In this document: in pieces, positions 1-7,564 of the stretch
Numbering within the stretch: the first letter of the stretch is position 1
Layout: each line of letters starts with the position of its first letter
From: Bradyrhizobium sp. RD5-C2
GTDB taxonomy: Bacteria > Pseudomonadota > Alphaproteobacteria > Rhizobiales > Xanthobacteraceae
DNA: 64,000 nt
Direction of reading: 5' to 3'
Assembly: GCF_019972155.1 (NCBI RefSeq)
Contig: NZ_BOVL01000048.1
Location: 1-64,000, forward strand
Made by a program: the position numbers and the translations under genes
The notes under the pieces: model-generated
The model's input: the letters and a program-made list of their open reading frames with translations, nothing else
What the model was told of the DNA's origin: nothing
Database searches by the model: none

Positions 1-80
1 CGTCCGCACGGTAGTCTGCAAGCCAAACCACCCATCAGCCGCCTCGGCCTTCCGATGGACGACCTCCTGAGATTCCACAG

Positions 81-130
81 CTAGAGCACTATCGCCCCGT
101 TCGATTCCATCGGAATGGAAATCGCTCTAG
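81..130. repeat. Short inverted-repeat element upstream of the Nudix gene
   Basis: CTAGAGC (81-87) and GCTCTAG (124-130) are exact inverted repeats, and the loop carries a second small dyad (ATTCCAT/GGAATGG). The layout is that of a small dispersed hairpin repeat of the kind common in rhizobial intergenic DNA. Positions 1-299 otherwise show no convincing gene. Confidence 0.45.
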
Positions 131-299
131 GGGCCAGCGCGCCTGCGTGATTTCGGAATATTGGAAGCGTATCCGTGAGTTGCCCGACGTGTCAAGTCGA
201 GCGCCGGCCACCGCCGGCTACTGTGCATGGGGTTGTTTTCGATATTTTGTCTAGCCGATGGCGCGAGCCGCCTCGGTCCTGGCCGGGACGGCGCGGCAT

Positions 300-881
300 T
301 CACCTGAACAGATGCAGCGCTGCGTATTGCAGCAGCATGATGGTCTTGCCGTCGACGATGCGGCCATCGCTGATCATGGCGAGCGCGTCGTCGATCGCAA
401 GCTCCAGCACCTCGATGTCCTCGCCCTCGTCGGCGAGCCCGCCGCCATCGCTGACGCGCATCGTGGCGTCGTATTCGGCGACGAAGAAGTGCAGCTTCTC
501 GGTCACCGCACCTGGCGTCATGAAGGCTTCGAACACCTTGCGCACATGCGCGAGCCGGTAGCCGATCTCTTCCTCCGCCTCGGCGCGGATGCGCGCCTCC
601 GGCGCGGCGTCGTCGAGCATGCCGGCGGCGACCTCGATCAGGAGATCGTCATAGCCGTTGGCGAAAGCGGGATAGCGGAACTGGCGCACCAGCACCACGG
701 TGCGGGTCTTGAGATTGTAGGGCAACAGCGCCGCGCCATTGCCGCGGTCATAGACCTCGCGCACCTGGGTCTGCCATTCGCCGTTGCTGCGGCGGTAGTC
801 GAATGTCGCGCTCTTCAGCTCGTAGCGGCGCTTCGACAGTAGCTGGACGTCCTTGACGCGGACGCGGTCGGCGATGCTCAT
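300..881 (-). CDS. nudK: Nudix hydrolase, NudK/GDP-mannose pyrophosphatase type
   Basis: 193 aa, close to the 191 aa of E. coli NudK. The Nudix box runs from G87 to Y108 and ends AEEEIGY; it is one residue shorter than the classic 23-residue box and has Ala where the usual Arg stands. E. coli NudK has the same 22-residue spacing, which supports this subfamily over ADP-ribose pyrophosphatase. The family hydrolyses nucleotide sugars such as GDP-mannose to a sugar phosphate and NMP, using Mg2+ bound by the EE pair. ATG start at 881. It is the last gene of a minus-strand run with the acetyltransferase and the FAD oxidase. The substrate is inferred from family only. Confidence 0.85.
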   Translation of the reverse strand: MSIADRVRVKDVQLLSKRRYELKSATFDYRRSNGEWQTQVREVYDRGNGAALLPYNLKTRTVVLVRQFRYPAFANGYDDLLIEVAAGMLDDAAPEARIRAEAEEEIGYRLAHVRKVFEAFMTPGAVTEKLHFFVAEYDATMRVSDGGGLADEGEDIEVLELAIDDALAMISDGRIVDGKTIMLLQYAALHLFR

Positions 882-900
882 GCGTAACCCTTTAATTCCG

Positions 901-1359
901 TCACGACGTCGCTTCGCGGCCGTCGAGCCATTTGGCCAGTATCACCGAGGTCGATTCCTCATAGCCGAGCGATTGGTAGAATGCGCCGGCCTTGGCGTTC
1001 TCCCGGCGCACCAGCAATTGCAGCTTCGGCACGCCGGCATTGCGCAGCCAGTCCTCAGCCGCCGCCATCATGGTGCGGCCAAGCCCCTTGCCCTGGCTGC
1101 TCGGATCGACGGCAACGTAATAGACCCAGCCGCGATGACCGTCGTGACCGACCATCGCGGTCGCCACGATCGAGTCCGGGCTGCGGCCGACAAGGATGGC
1201 GGAGCTCGGTCCGCGCCGTGCCAGCGCGATGTCGGCAGCCGGATCGTTCCACGGCCGGGTCAGGCCGCACGCCTGCCACAGCGCGACGACAGCGGCGACG
1301 TCGGCGTCGGTGATCTCTGCAATGACGAGGGAGGAGGGTATTGTCGCCTGCACGGTCAC
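901..1359 (-). CDS. GNAT family N-acetyltransferase (YpeA-like)
   Basis: 152 aa single-domain GNAT fold. The acetyl-CoA pyrophosphate-binding motif A is clear: VAVDPSSQGKGLG at about residues 82-94, followed by an amphipathic helix, and motif B (FYQSLGYE) near the C terminus. The length and order resemble the YpeA/RimI-like subgroup, which acetylates small amines or protein N termini; the substrate cannot be read from sequence. The start is GTG at 1359, overlapping the stop of the upstream FAD oxidase by four bases (GTGA), so the two are probably translationally coupled. Confidence 0.82.
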   Translation of the reverse strand: MTVQATIPSSLVIAEITDADVAAVVALWQACGLTRPWNDPAADIALARRGPSSAILVGRSPDSIVATAMVGHDGHRGWVYYVAVDPSSQGKGLGRTMMAAAEDWLRNAGVPKLQLLVRRENAKAGAFYQSLGYEESTSVILAKWLDGREATS

Positions 1360-2783
1360 AGCACCTTGCCCGGATTCATGATGCCGAGCGGATCGAGCAT
1401 CGCCTTGACCTGCCGCATCAGCTCGATCGCGACCTTGTCCTTGACGTCGGGCAGTTCGTCGCGCTTGAGCACGCCGATGCCGTGCTCGGCCGAGATCGAG
1501 CCGCCCATCCGCAGCACGATCTCGAACACCACGGCGTTGACGTCGTGCCAGCGCGCCAGGAAGTCGGCCGCATTGGCGCCGACCGGCTGGCTGACATTGT
1601 AGTGGATGTTGCCGTCGCCGAGATGGCCGAACGGCACCGGCCGCGCGCCCGGGATCAGCTTCACTACCGCAGCATTGGCCTCCGCGATGAAGGCGGGCAC
1701 CGCTGCGACCGGCACTGAAATATCGTGCTTGATCGAGCCGCCCTCCGGCTTCTGCGCCGCCGACATCTCGTCGCGCAGCTTCCAGAACGCCTGGCGCTGG
1801 CTCAAATTGGTTGCGATGACAGCGTCGTCGACGATGCCGTCCTCCATGCCCTGGGCGAGGATCGCCTCCAGCGCATCGCGGGCATCGTCGCGCGATGACG
1901 ACAGTTCCATCAGCACGTACCAGGGGTGCTTGCTTTCCAAGGGATCGCGGATATCGATGCCGTGGCGGATCGAGAAATCGACCGCGATGTCGGCGAGCAA
2001 TTCGAAGCTCGTCAGGCTGCCGGCCGCCTCGTTACGCGAGATCGACAGCAGCTTCAATGCCGCCGCCGGCGACTTCAGGCCGACATAGGCGGTCTCGACC
2101 GCGCGCGGCTTCGGAAACAGCTTCAACGTTGCGGCGGTGATGATGCCGAGCGTGCCTTCGGCGCCGATGAAGAGGTTGCGCAGGTCGTAGCCGGTGTTGT
2201 CCTTCTTCAGCTTGGACAAAGCGTTGAGCACGCGGCCATCCGCGAGCACGACCTCGACGCCGAGCGCCATCTCACGCGCCACGCCGTAGGCGAGCGCTCC
2301 GGTACCGCCGGCATTGGTCGAGAGGTTGCCGCCGATGGTGCAACTGCCCTCGGCGCCGAGCGACAGCGGAAACAGCCGGTCGACGTCGGCTGCCTTCTGC
2401 TGCGCGATTTGCAGCACCACGCCGGCCTCGCAGGTCATGGTGTTGGATTCGACGTCGATGTCGCGGATCTTGTCGAGGCGCCGCAGCGACACCACGACCT
2501 CGCCATTGTGCGGCGTCTGGCCGCCGACGAGGCCGGTGTTGCCGCCCTGCGGCACCAGCGCGATCCGGTGCTCGCTCGCTAGCTTGCAGATCGCGGCGAC
2601 TTCGGCGGTCGAGCCGGGACGCAGCACCAGCGGCGAGCGCCCGTGAAACAGGTCACGCTCCTCGGTGACGTAAGGCTCGATGTCGGCGGCATCGGTCACG
2701 GCATATTTGTCGCCGACGATGGCGCGGAATTTCGCAAGCAATTCGGGCGGGAGCGGCGGCACCGCTGATTGGACGATGTTCAT
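1356..2783 (-). CDS. FAD-binding oxidase of the GlcD / D-2-hydroxyacid dehydrogenase family
   Basis: About 475 aa from the ATG at 2783; an upstream in-frame ATG at 2801 adds six residues. It has the two-domain layout of the VAO/PCMH flavoproteins: an N-terminal FAD-binding domain with PQGGNTGLVGG and the GGNLSTNAGG stretch, then a C-terminal FAD-oxidase domain ending GILKRDELP..MNPGKVL-like, with FGHLGDGNIHYN and SAEHGIG motifs that carry the metal and substrate histidines. Relatives oxidise D-lactate, glycolate or D-2-hydroxyglutarate and pass electrons to the respiratory chain. Which hydroxyacid is used here cannot be decided. It is the first gene of the run that continues into the acetyltransferase. 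Confidence 0.85.
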   Translation of the reverse strand: MNIVQSAVPPLPPELLAKFRAIVGDKYAVTDAADIEPYVTEERDLFHGRSPLVLRPGSTAEVAAICKLASEHRIALVPQGGNTGLVGGQTPHNGEVVVSLRRLDKIRDIDVESNTMTCEAGVVLQIAQQKAADVDRLFPLSLGAEGSCTIGGNLSTNAGGTGALAYGVAREMALGVEVVLADGRVLNALSKLKKDNTGYDLRNLFIGAEGTLGIITAATLKLFPKPRAVETAYVGLKSPAAALKLLSISRNEAAGSLTSFELLADIAVDFSIRHGIDIRDPLESKHPWYVLMELSSSRDDARDALEAILAQGMEDGIVDDAVIATNLSQRQAFWKLRDEMSAAQKPEGGSIKHDISVPVAAVPAFIAEANAAVVKLIPGARPVPFGHLGDGNIHYNVSQPVGANAADFLARWHDVNAVVFEIVLRMGGSISAEHGIGVLKRDELPDVKDKVAIELMRQVKAMLDPLGIMNPGKVL

Positions 2784-2894
2784 TTCTTCTTGGTCTTTCA
2801 CTCAGTCGGGATCTTTATTTGGGCATGACCTCTGCGCAAACGCTTGGCGTCTGACGCGGGGAAAACCGGCTCGCACTCTTCCGGGTCATGCTTG

Positions 2895-3881
2895 TTACCG
2901 CCCAACCGCTGCGCGGCGCAGCCGGTCATTGATGGCTTCGCCCAACCCGTCCTCGGGTATGGGCATCACTGCGATAGCATCTGCGTTTCTTGTGTCGAGC
3001 GTGCGAAGGTAGCCGAACAGGTTGGCAGCAGCTTCGGCGAGATCGCCGCGTTCGGACAGGTTCATCTCCACCGAGGCGCATTCGCGCCGCCCGACCTTGA
3101 CTGGGCCGAACGCCAGCAAGGCTTCACCGACATGGACGTCGCTGGCATTGAGCCGCACCGGGGTCCGCGGTGCATAATGCGAGGCCAGCATGCCCGGGGC
3201 GATCGGCTGAGCATCGCCTTCCGTATCGGGCGGCGGCGATTGCAAGGGATGGCCGAGCACACGCTCGATCTCGGCGCGCGTCAGCCCGCCCGGCCGCAGC
3301 AGCACCGGATCGGAGAAGCAGCCGACGATGGTGGATTCGACTCCGACCTCGACCGGGCCGCCGTCGACGATCATGTCGATCCGGCCCGCCAGATCGCCGT
3401 TCACGTGCTCGGCCGTGGTGGGCGAGACATGGCCGGAGAGATTGGCCGATGGCGCTACCACAGCACCGCCGAACGCCTTGATGATGTCGCGTGCCACCTT
3501 GTGGGCTGGAATGCGGATCGCGACCGTATCGAGCCCGGCGGTCGCGAGCTCAGCGACCGGGCAGGAGAGCGCCTTCGGCAGCACCAGGGTGAGGGGGCCG
3601 GGCCAGAACGCTTCCGCCAGCCGCAACGCCTGCCCGTCGAACAGGGCGATCCGGCGCGCCGCGCCCAGATCGGCGACATGGGCAATCAGCGGATTGAAGG
3701 CCGGCCGGCCCTTGGCCTGGTAGAGCCGGGCGATCGCGGCGGCGTTGCCGGCGTCGGCGCCGAGCCCATAAACCGTCTCGGTTGGAAACGCTACCAGGCC
3801 GCCCTCGGCCAGAACCCCGGCCGCTGTCGCCGTGGCGGCGGCGCCGGCGGGCAAAACGTGCGTTTTCAGGCCTGTATCCAC
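2895..3881 (-). CDS. L-threonylcarbamoyladenylate synthase (TsaC/Sua5 long form)
   Basis: 328 aa from a GTG start at 3881. The N-terminal YrdC domain carries PTETVYGLG (33-41), KGRP (57-60) and SANLSG, the ATP and threonine-binding elements. A C-terminal Sua5 domain follows from about residue 215, joined by the PGMLASHYAP linker motif, so this is the long Sua5 form, not the short TsaC form. The enzyme makes threonylcarbamoyl-AMP from threonine, bicarbonate and ATP for the t6A37 modification of ANN-decoding tRNAs. It lies immediately beside the tRNA-Pro gene and is core chromosomal sequence, outside the island. Confidence 0.93.
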   Translation of the reverse strand: MDTGLKTHVLPAGAAATATAAGVLAEGGLVAFPTETVYGLGADAGNAAAIARLYQAKGRPAFNPLIAHVADLGAARRIALFDGQALRLAEAFWPGPLTLVLPKALSCPVAELATAGLDTVAIRIPAHKVARDIIKAFGGAVVAPSANLSGHVSPTTAEHVNGDLAGRIDMIVDGGPVEVGVESTIVGCFSDPVLLRPGGLTRAEIERVLGHPLQSPPPDTEGDAQPIAPGMLASHYAPRTPVRLNASDVHVGEALLAFGPVKVGRRECASVEMNLSERGDLAEAAANLFGYLRTLDTRNADAIAVMPIPEDGLGEAINDRLRRAAVGR

Positions 3882-3959
3882 TGTGACTCAATTCCTCAAT
3901 TGGTTGCCTGTGGTCCCTTGCGGTCCCCGAAACGCGACGCTATAAGCCGGCCTCTTAGT

Positions 3960-4036
3960 CGGAGTGTGGCTCAGCCCGGTAGAGCACTGCGTTCGGGACG
4001 CAGGGGTCGCAGGTTCGAATCCTGCCACTCCGACCA
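3960..4036 (+). tRNA. tRNA-Pro (anticodon CGG)
   Basis: 77-nt cloverleaf with encoded CCA. The acceptor stem CGGAGTG pairs with CACTCCG, the discriminator is A, the D-arm contains GGCTCAGCCCGGTAGAGC, and the anticodon stem CTGCG/CGCAG encloses loop TTCGGGA, giving CGG. The T-loop is GTTCGAATC. The gene is intact. The minus-strand integrase gene ends inside it at 3971, so its 3' half is the likely attachment site (attL or attR) of the island to the right. Confidence 0.95.
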
Positions 4037-5251
4037 GATTTCCTTAGGTTTTTTCTTCTCATCGGTGGCCGTTCCCGAGTCAACCACCGATTTGACCACC
4101 GAAACATACCGCGCTTTCTGGCCAATCGCTGCAGCCGCCCCGTGCAAGTGATCGGGATGGTGATGGCCATAGGTATCCTGCAGGACCTCGGGCGACATGC
4201 CGAGGAACCCGGCCGCCTCCCAGATCGGCACGCCGCGTTGCATCAGCCAGGTCGCCGCCGTGTGGCGCAACGTGTGCGGAGTGACTTTCCCAGGCAGCTT
4301 GGCCAGATCCACGGCAGATTTGAAGCCTTTTTTCACGGAAGCGACCGGCTTGCCATTGAACTCGACAAAGCAGGTGCTGATCAGCTTCCGATCTTTCCAA
4401 CGACGCATATGAGCGAGCAGCCGGGGTGGAAGCGGAGCTGGCGTCTGACGCTTCTTGGTGGCTCGCTTCCCGATCGGCCTGCGGTAGAAGATACCACGCT
4501 CCAGATCAACGTACGAGTGCCCAAGCTCGGGGTATGGTGATGCTGCCGCGATCGCGCCCGCCCTAGTGCCTGTATAGAGGCCGATCAGGATAAATCTGGC
4601 CACGTGTCGCAGTGGTCGGCGGTCCGTCGGCACCGGGGCGCCCTTTGAGGAGCCGACGTGGACAGTCTGTTTTTCGCGATAGCGCCAACACTGCCAAATC
4701 AGGGCCGCTGCCTCTTTGCGTGTCAGCCACCGGTCGCGGGCCTCGCCTTTCGGCGGGAGGGACACGCGAACCGTGCCCCGGTGAAAGCCCTCTTTTGCAT
4801 GATGGTTGATCGCAGCACGAAAAGTCTCGAGGTCACGGCGTGCGCCGCCCTTACTGCCGCGATATTTGACGTAAGCCGCGCAGGTTTGCGCGTTGACCGC
4901 CGACAGCTTCTTGCCACCCCAAAAATCGTTGAGCCGGTCGATCCTCGCTTCAATTTCAAACTGATCGCCTGGCTCGCCGATATCGCTCAAATAGATCGAC
5001 AGCACGTCGGCGCAGTCGATGTCGTCGATGTCTCTTCGGCTGCGCTCCGGTTGATACTTCTGCGCGATGTAGTCTGCTAGCGCTTGCTCTGCTTTCTGCG
5101 GCGGCTTTGTTTCAGACGCGCTCGCAATGCATCCTGTGGCGATATGACGGTCGCCGTCTTTGATAATCCAAACGGACTGGGCGACGAGGTTGCCTCCGCG
5201 ATACCGTGCTTTGCGTCTGTAGAGCCGGGCTCCTTTGCTTGGACGCGGCAT
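3971..5251 (-). CDS. Tyrosine-type site-specific recombinase (integrase) at tRNA-Pro
   Basis: 426 aa, ATG at 5251. An N-terminal arm/core-binding half is followed by a C-terminal catalytic domain with Arg230 (GLYTGTRAG), the HTLRH box (His326, Arg329) and a tyrosine in DTYGHHH (Tyr361). The last residues, QDSNLRPLRPERSALPG, are encoded by the complement of the tRNA-Pro gene. That is the usual signature of an integrase abutting its own tRNA attachment site. The protein should catalyse integration and excision of the element that starts at the tRNA end and runs rightward. All catalytic residues are present and the gene appears intact. Confidence 0.93.
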   Translation of the reverse strand: MPRPSKGARLYRRKARYRGGNLVAQSVWIIKDGDRHIATGCIASASETKPPQKAEQALADYIAQKYQPERSRRDIDDIDCADVLSIYLSDIGEPGDQFEIEARIDRLNDFWGGKKLSAVNAQTCAAYVKYRGSKGGARRDLETFRAAINHHAKEGFHRGTVRVSLPPKGEARDRWLTRKEAAALIWQCWRYREKQTVHVGSSKGAPVPTDRRPLRHVARFILIGLYTGTRAGAIAAASPYPELGHSYVDLERGIFYRRPIGKRATKKRQTPAPLPPRLLAHMRRWKDRKLISTCFVEFNGKPVASVKKGFKSAVDLAKLPGKVTPHTLRHTAATWLMQRGVPIWEAAGFLGMSPEVLQDTYGHHHPDHLHGAAAAIGQKARYVSVVKSVVDSGTATDEKKKPKEIWSEWQDSNLRPLRPERSALPG

Positions 5252-5451
5252 AATTCCCTCATTCTCTCTATATGAAACAGTGTCGTGTAATCCTTGCCCG
5301 CAATGCGCTCGATGATGAGCCTTCCGCGAGCACTCTCTCTGCGCAACCCGGAGGCGGTCATCGAACCATCGGGAAATGCCACGGCCGCTGCCACAGAAAG
5401 CCGAAGTGGATCGTGCTGTCCAACAGCTTCGCGGTGCTTTGTGTCGATCAT
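5077..5451 (-). CDS. Small excisionase-like protein upstream of the integrase
   Basis: 124 aa, ATG at 5451, overlapping the integrase start by 175 nt in another frame. The central part (MTASGLRRESARGRLIIERI then GKDYTTL..I..MRELCRV) has the look of a MerR/AlpA-type winged helix: a short helix-turn-helix where arginines follow the recognition helix. A basic tail (RRRKQSKR) closes the protein. Proteins of this size directly upstream of tRNA-targeting integrases often act as excisionase or directionality factors. That role is inferred from position and motif shape; a later internal start is possible. Confidence 0.6.
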   Translation of the reverse strand: MIDTKHREAVGQHDPLRLSVAAAVAFPDGSMTASGLRRESARGRLIIERIAGKDYTTLFHIERMRELCRVQAKEPGSTDAKHGIAEATSSPSPFGLSKTATVISPQDALRARLKQSRRRKQSKR

Positions 5452-6243
5452 GTCAGTGAAATCGCGAATTGCGAACGCACTAACGTGCCGCGTCTGGTAA
5501 GGCGCCCCTTTGCGCTGGACGTCTCAAGGTCATCAGTGCCCATCGGCACATACAATCAACGCAAGGACGGCAACTCAATTGCGACAAGCCGCAGTTTGGG
5601 CCGACATGAGCGGACAGGAGCAATGCCTGGGACCAGAGCGCCAGCGTTATCCTAGGTGGGGATATTGATCACTTTTGCGAGGCCTCATTCTTGTTTTTCG
5701 TTCCGGCTGGCTTCTTGACTGGCCAATGCCCGCTGCCGTCGTTGGCGCGGGCGAAACACACCCGGTGAAGCTGAACCCTTGATGGGGCCGTTGACCGCAA
5801 TCCACACGGCAGCCAACAGGCCTCGCCGATCCCTTCAACAGTATTCTGCGGTTGCTGGACGCGGCTCGCGCGATTCTATCGGGTCGGATGTTCTGCGGGT
5901 ACTGGTAGATCTGACAGGTTGTGCGTTGGCCTGACGCGCCGCCAGGGACACTCGGTTAGGAGGCTCCGATGCGGTCAACATCCGGCCTCTGGCTTTCTCC
6001 GCGGACGATTTCCCTGCTTGTGGACGTGACGACCTATGGGAATCGCCCCGCCATCCGAAACCCTCGCCAGCTCCTTTTTTTCCCCGCCGGCAAACCGGCT
6101 CCTCGCGGCCGCTCCGCTACAAAAAAGGCGCTGTCACGGGTGCGCCGCTGCGCTTCGCCCCGTGGGGTTCAATGGCGTTTCGCTTCCCATGACGGTCTCG
6201 CCATCGCAGGGGATCGGCCCTGTGGCAGCGAAGGAGACAGACC
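5452..6243. other. Gene-free stretch between integrase module and first DUF736 gene
   Basis: About 790 nt with no convincing coding sequence on either strand. It may hold the integrase/excisionase promoter at its left end. At its right end it carries a CCTTTTTT/AAAAAAGG inverted repeat (6073-6080 and 6121-6128), with GC-rich sequence between, ahead of the DUF736 start. A similar arrangement precedes the second DUF736 gene. Confidence 0.5.
6073..6128 (+). promoter_or_regulatory. Candidate structured leader of DUF736 gene 1
   Basis: CCTTTTTT at 6073-6080 pairs with AAAAAAGG at 6121-6128, enclosing GC-rich inner hairpins (CCGCCGGCAAACCGGC). It lies about 115 nt upstream of the DUF736 ATG at 6244. 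Its counterpart at 10114-10175 has a 12-bp perfect stem, which suggests a conserved structure and not chance. Its function is unknown. Confidence 0.4.
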
Positions 6244-6567
6244 ATGACTGCAATCGGATTCGTCACCCGTACGGACAAGGGCGGCTTCAGGGGCGAGCTC
6301 AAGACCTTGTCGATCCGTGCCCACATCGACATCGTTCCCAACAGCGGCAAGTCGACTGAGGCTCAGCCGGATTTCCGCATCATCGCCCAGGGAGTCGAGA
6401 TCGGAGCGGGCTGGATCCGGCGCGGTGAGAGCAGCGGCAAGGATTACGTCAGCCTGTCACTCGCGGCACCTGAACTTGGGTCTCGCAAGCTCTACGCGAA
6501 CCTTGGCCGAGCCGTCGGCCTGGGTGACGACAATGGCTTCTTCCTGATCTGGAATCCTGGAGACTAA
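6244..6567 (+). CDS. DUF736 family protein (copy 1)
   Basis: 107 aa single-domain DUF736 protein: a start of the type MTAIGFVTRTDKGGFRGELKT, a central block ending AGWIR, and the family ending KLYANLGRAVG..GFFLIWNP. DUF736 proteins are small, largely beta-strand proteins found on rhizobial and other alphaproteobacterial plasmids and integrative elements; no biochemical role is established. The gene supports a conjugative-element backbone for this region. Good spacing from a GGAG-type ribosome site (AAGGAGACAG) to the ATG. A terminator hairpin follows. Confidence 0.9.
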   Translation: MTAIGFVTRTDKGGFRGELKTLSIRAHIDIVPNSGKSTEAQPDFRIIAQGVEIGAGWIRRGESSGKDYVSLSLAAPELGSRKLYANLGRAVGLGDDNGFFLIWNPGD

Positions 6568-6579
6568 CTCGAGAGTATT

Positions 6580-6612
6580 GGGCTCCTGCGCTTCGCGCGG
6601 GAGCCCTTCTTG
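6580..6612 (+). terminator. Rho-independent terminator after DUF736 copy 1
   Basis: GGGCTCC pairs with GGAGCCC across a short loop (inner GCGC-TTC-GCGC), followed by a T-rich tail (TTCTTGTCT). It lies just after the DUF736 stop. Confidence 0.7.
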
Positions 6613-7564
6613 TCTCCAGGCGCGATCATCGGCGCCTGTTGCGTGAACGCATGCGTTGCGGCGCGGCGGCGTGTCCCGAGTCTTGCTGTATCTTCCTTGA
6701 TGCACGGGCGAAGATCCGAAATGTACTCGTCGGCAAGCGGTTACGTGCGATGTTGTACGCTCGATCCCGGGCGTCGGCGATGCAATGCTGCAACCCGGCA
6801 AGCACCAGGCCAGTGGGAAAGAGTTGAGAATTCTTTCCAGCCCGCAAACCGGAATTGCGACAACAGTAGCTCGCAATAAGATCCAGCTTCGGCAAACGTC
6901 ATCATCGCATCTTTGTCGGCGCGTGTGGCGAGGGCCGCACCGGGCCCTTGTGAACCGAGCCGTGCGACGTCTCGGCCATCCGGCTTCGATCCCTCGCGCA
7001 AGCATAGGAGGATCACGCGCGAAATATATCGCCATATATAATGTGTCGCTCGCCGGAGGCACTCGCCCGCGGGCCCCGCCGTCATTGCATGCCGGCGTCG
7101 CTATCACTGTCCCGCGTTCGGGTGCCTTGCTAACCGGTCTCGCCACTGCAGTCGCCTCGATGCCCGCGGTCATTGCATGCCCGCGTCGCTATCACTGCCC
7201 TGTCGGCGGCTGCCTTTTTGATCTTGTCACTCCCGGCTTGATTTCAATTCTTCCGAGTTGCCAGCTCTATCACCGTTGAGAGCTAAGGGACGCCGTCCCT
7301 CGCGCGCGCCAGGGTAAAGCGCCGGCCGGCCGGCGCCGACCCGAGCGGTCTCCCCGGTCTTCCGCGCTTTGTTCATTTGCCGACCTTGGACGACATGGCA
7401 CGCGCTTGTGCAGACCCGCTTCTCGCGAAGCGGCCCCTCATCGGGGCGGGCGATACCCCTCCACTCGGGTCGCCCTGGCACTTGCTACCCCCGGCCTCGC
7501 CGACGGGCAGGGGCGCAGGCGCGGAGTGCGCCATGCACCCATGGAAGCAAAAGGAAGAACGATC
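6613..7564. other. Long non-coding gap upstream of the parB-like gene, with direct repeats
   Basis: About 950 nt without a supported gene. It contains an almost exact 33-nt direct repeat (7081-7113 and 7169-7201). A G-rich, uncharacterised leader lies directly ahead of the parB-like start at 7565, where AAAGGAAG provides a ribosome site. Confidence 0.45.
7081..7201. repeat. Pair of 33-nt direct repeats upstream of parB
   Basis: Copies at 7081-7113 and 7169-7201 start GTCATTGCATGC and continue CGTCGCTATCACTG; they differ at about two or three positions. The centre-to-centre distance is 88 bp. Repeats ahead of a partition-type gene may be protein-binding sites, but only two copies are visible. 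Confidence 0.5.

Noticed and set aside
258..842. 194-codon plus-strand frame opposite the Nudix gene
   Set aside because: Antisense shadow of a well-supported gene in GC-rich DNA.
2844..4151. 435-codon plus-strand frame across the TsaC/Sua5 gene and the tRNA-Pro
   Set aside because: It is the antisense of a clear Sua5 gene and then reads through a tRNA; its protein is low-complexity with no family.
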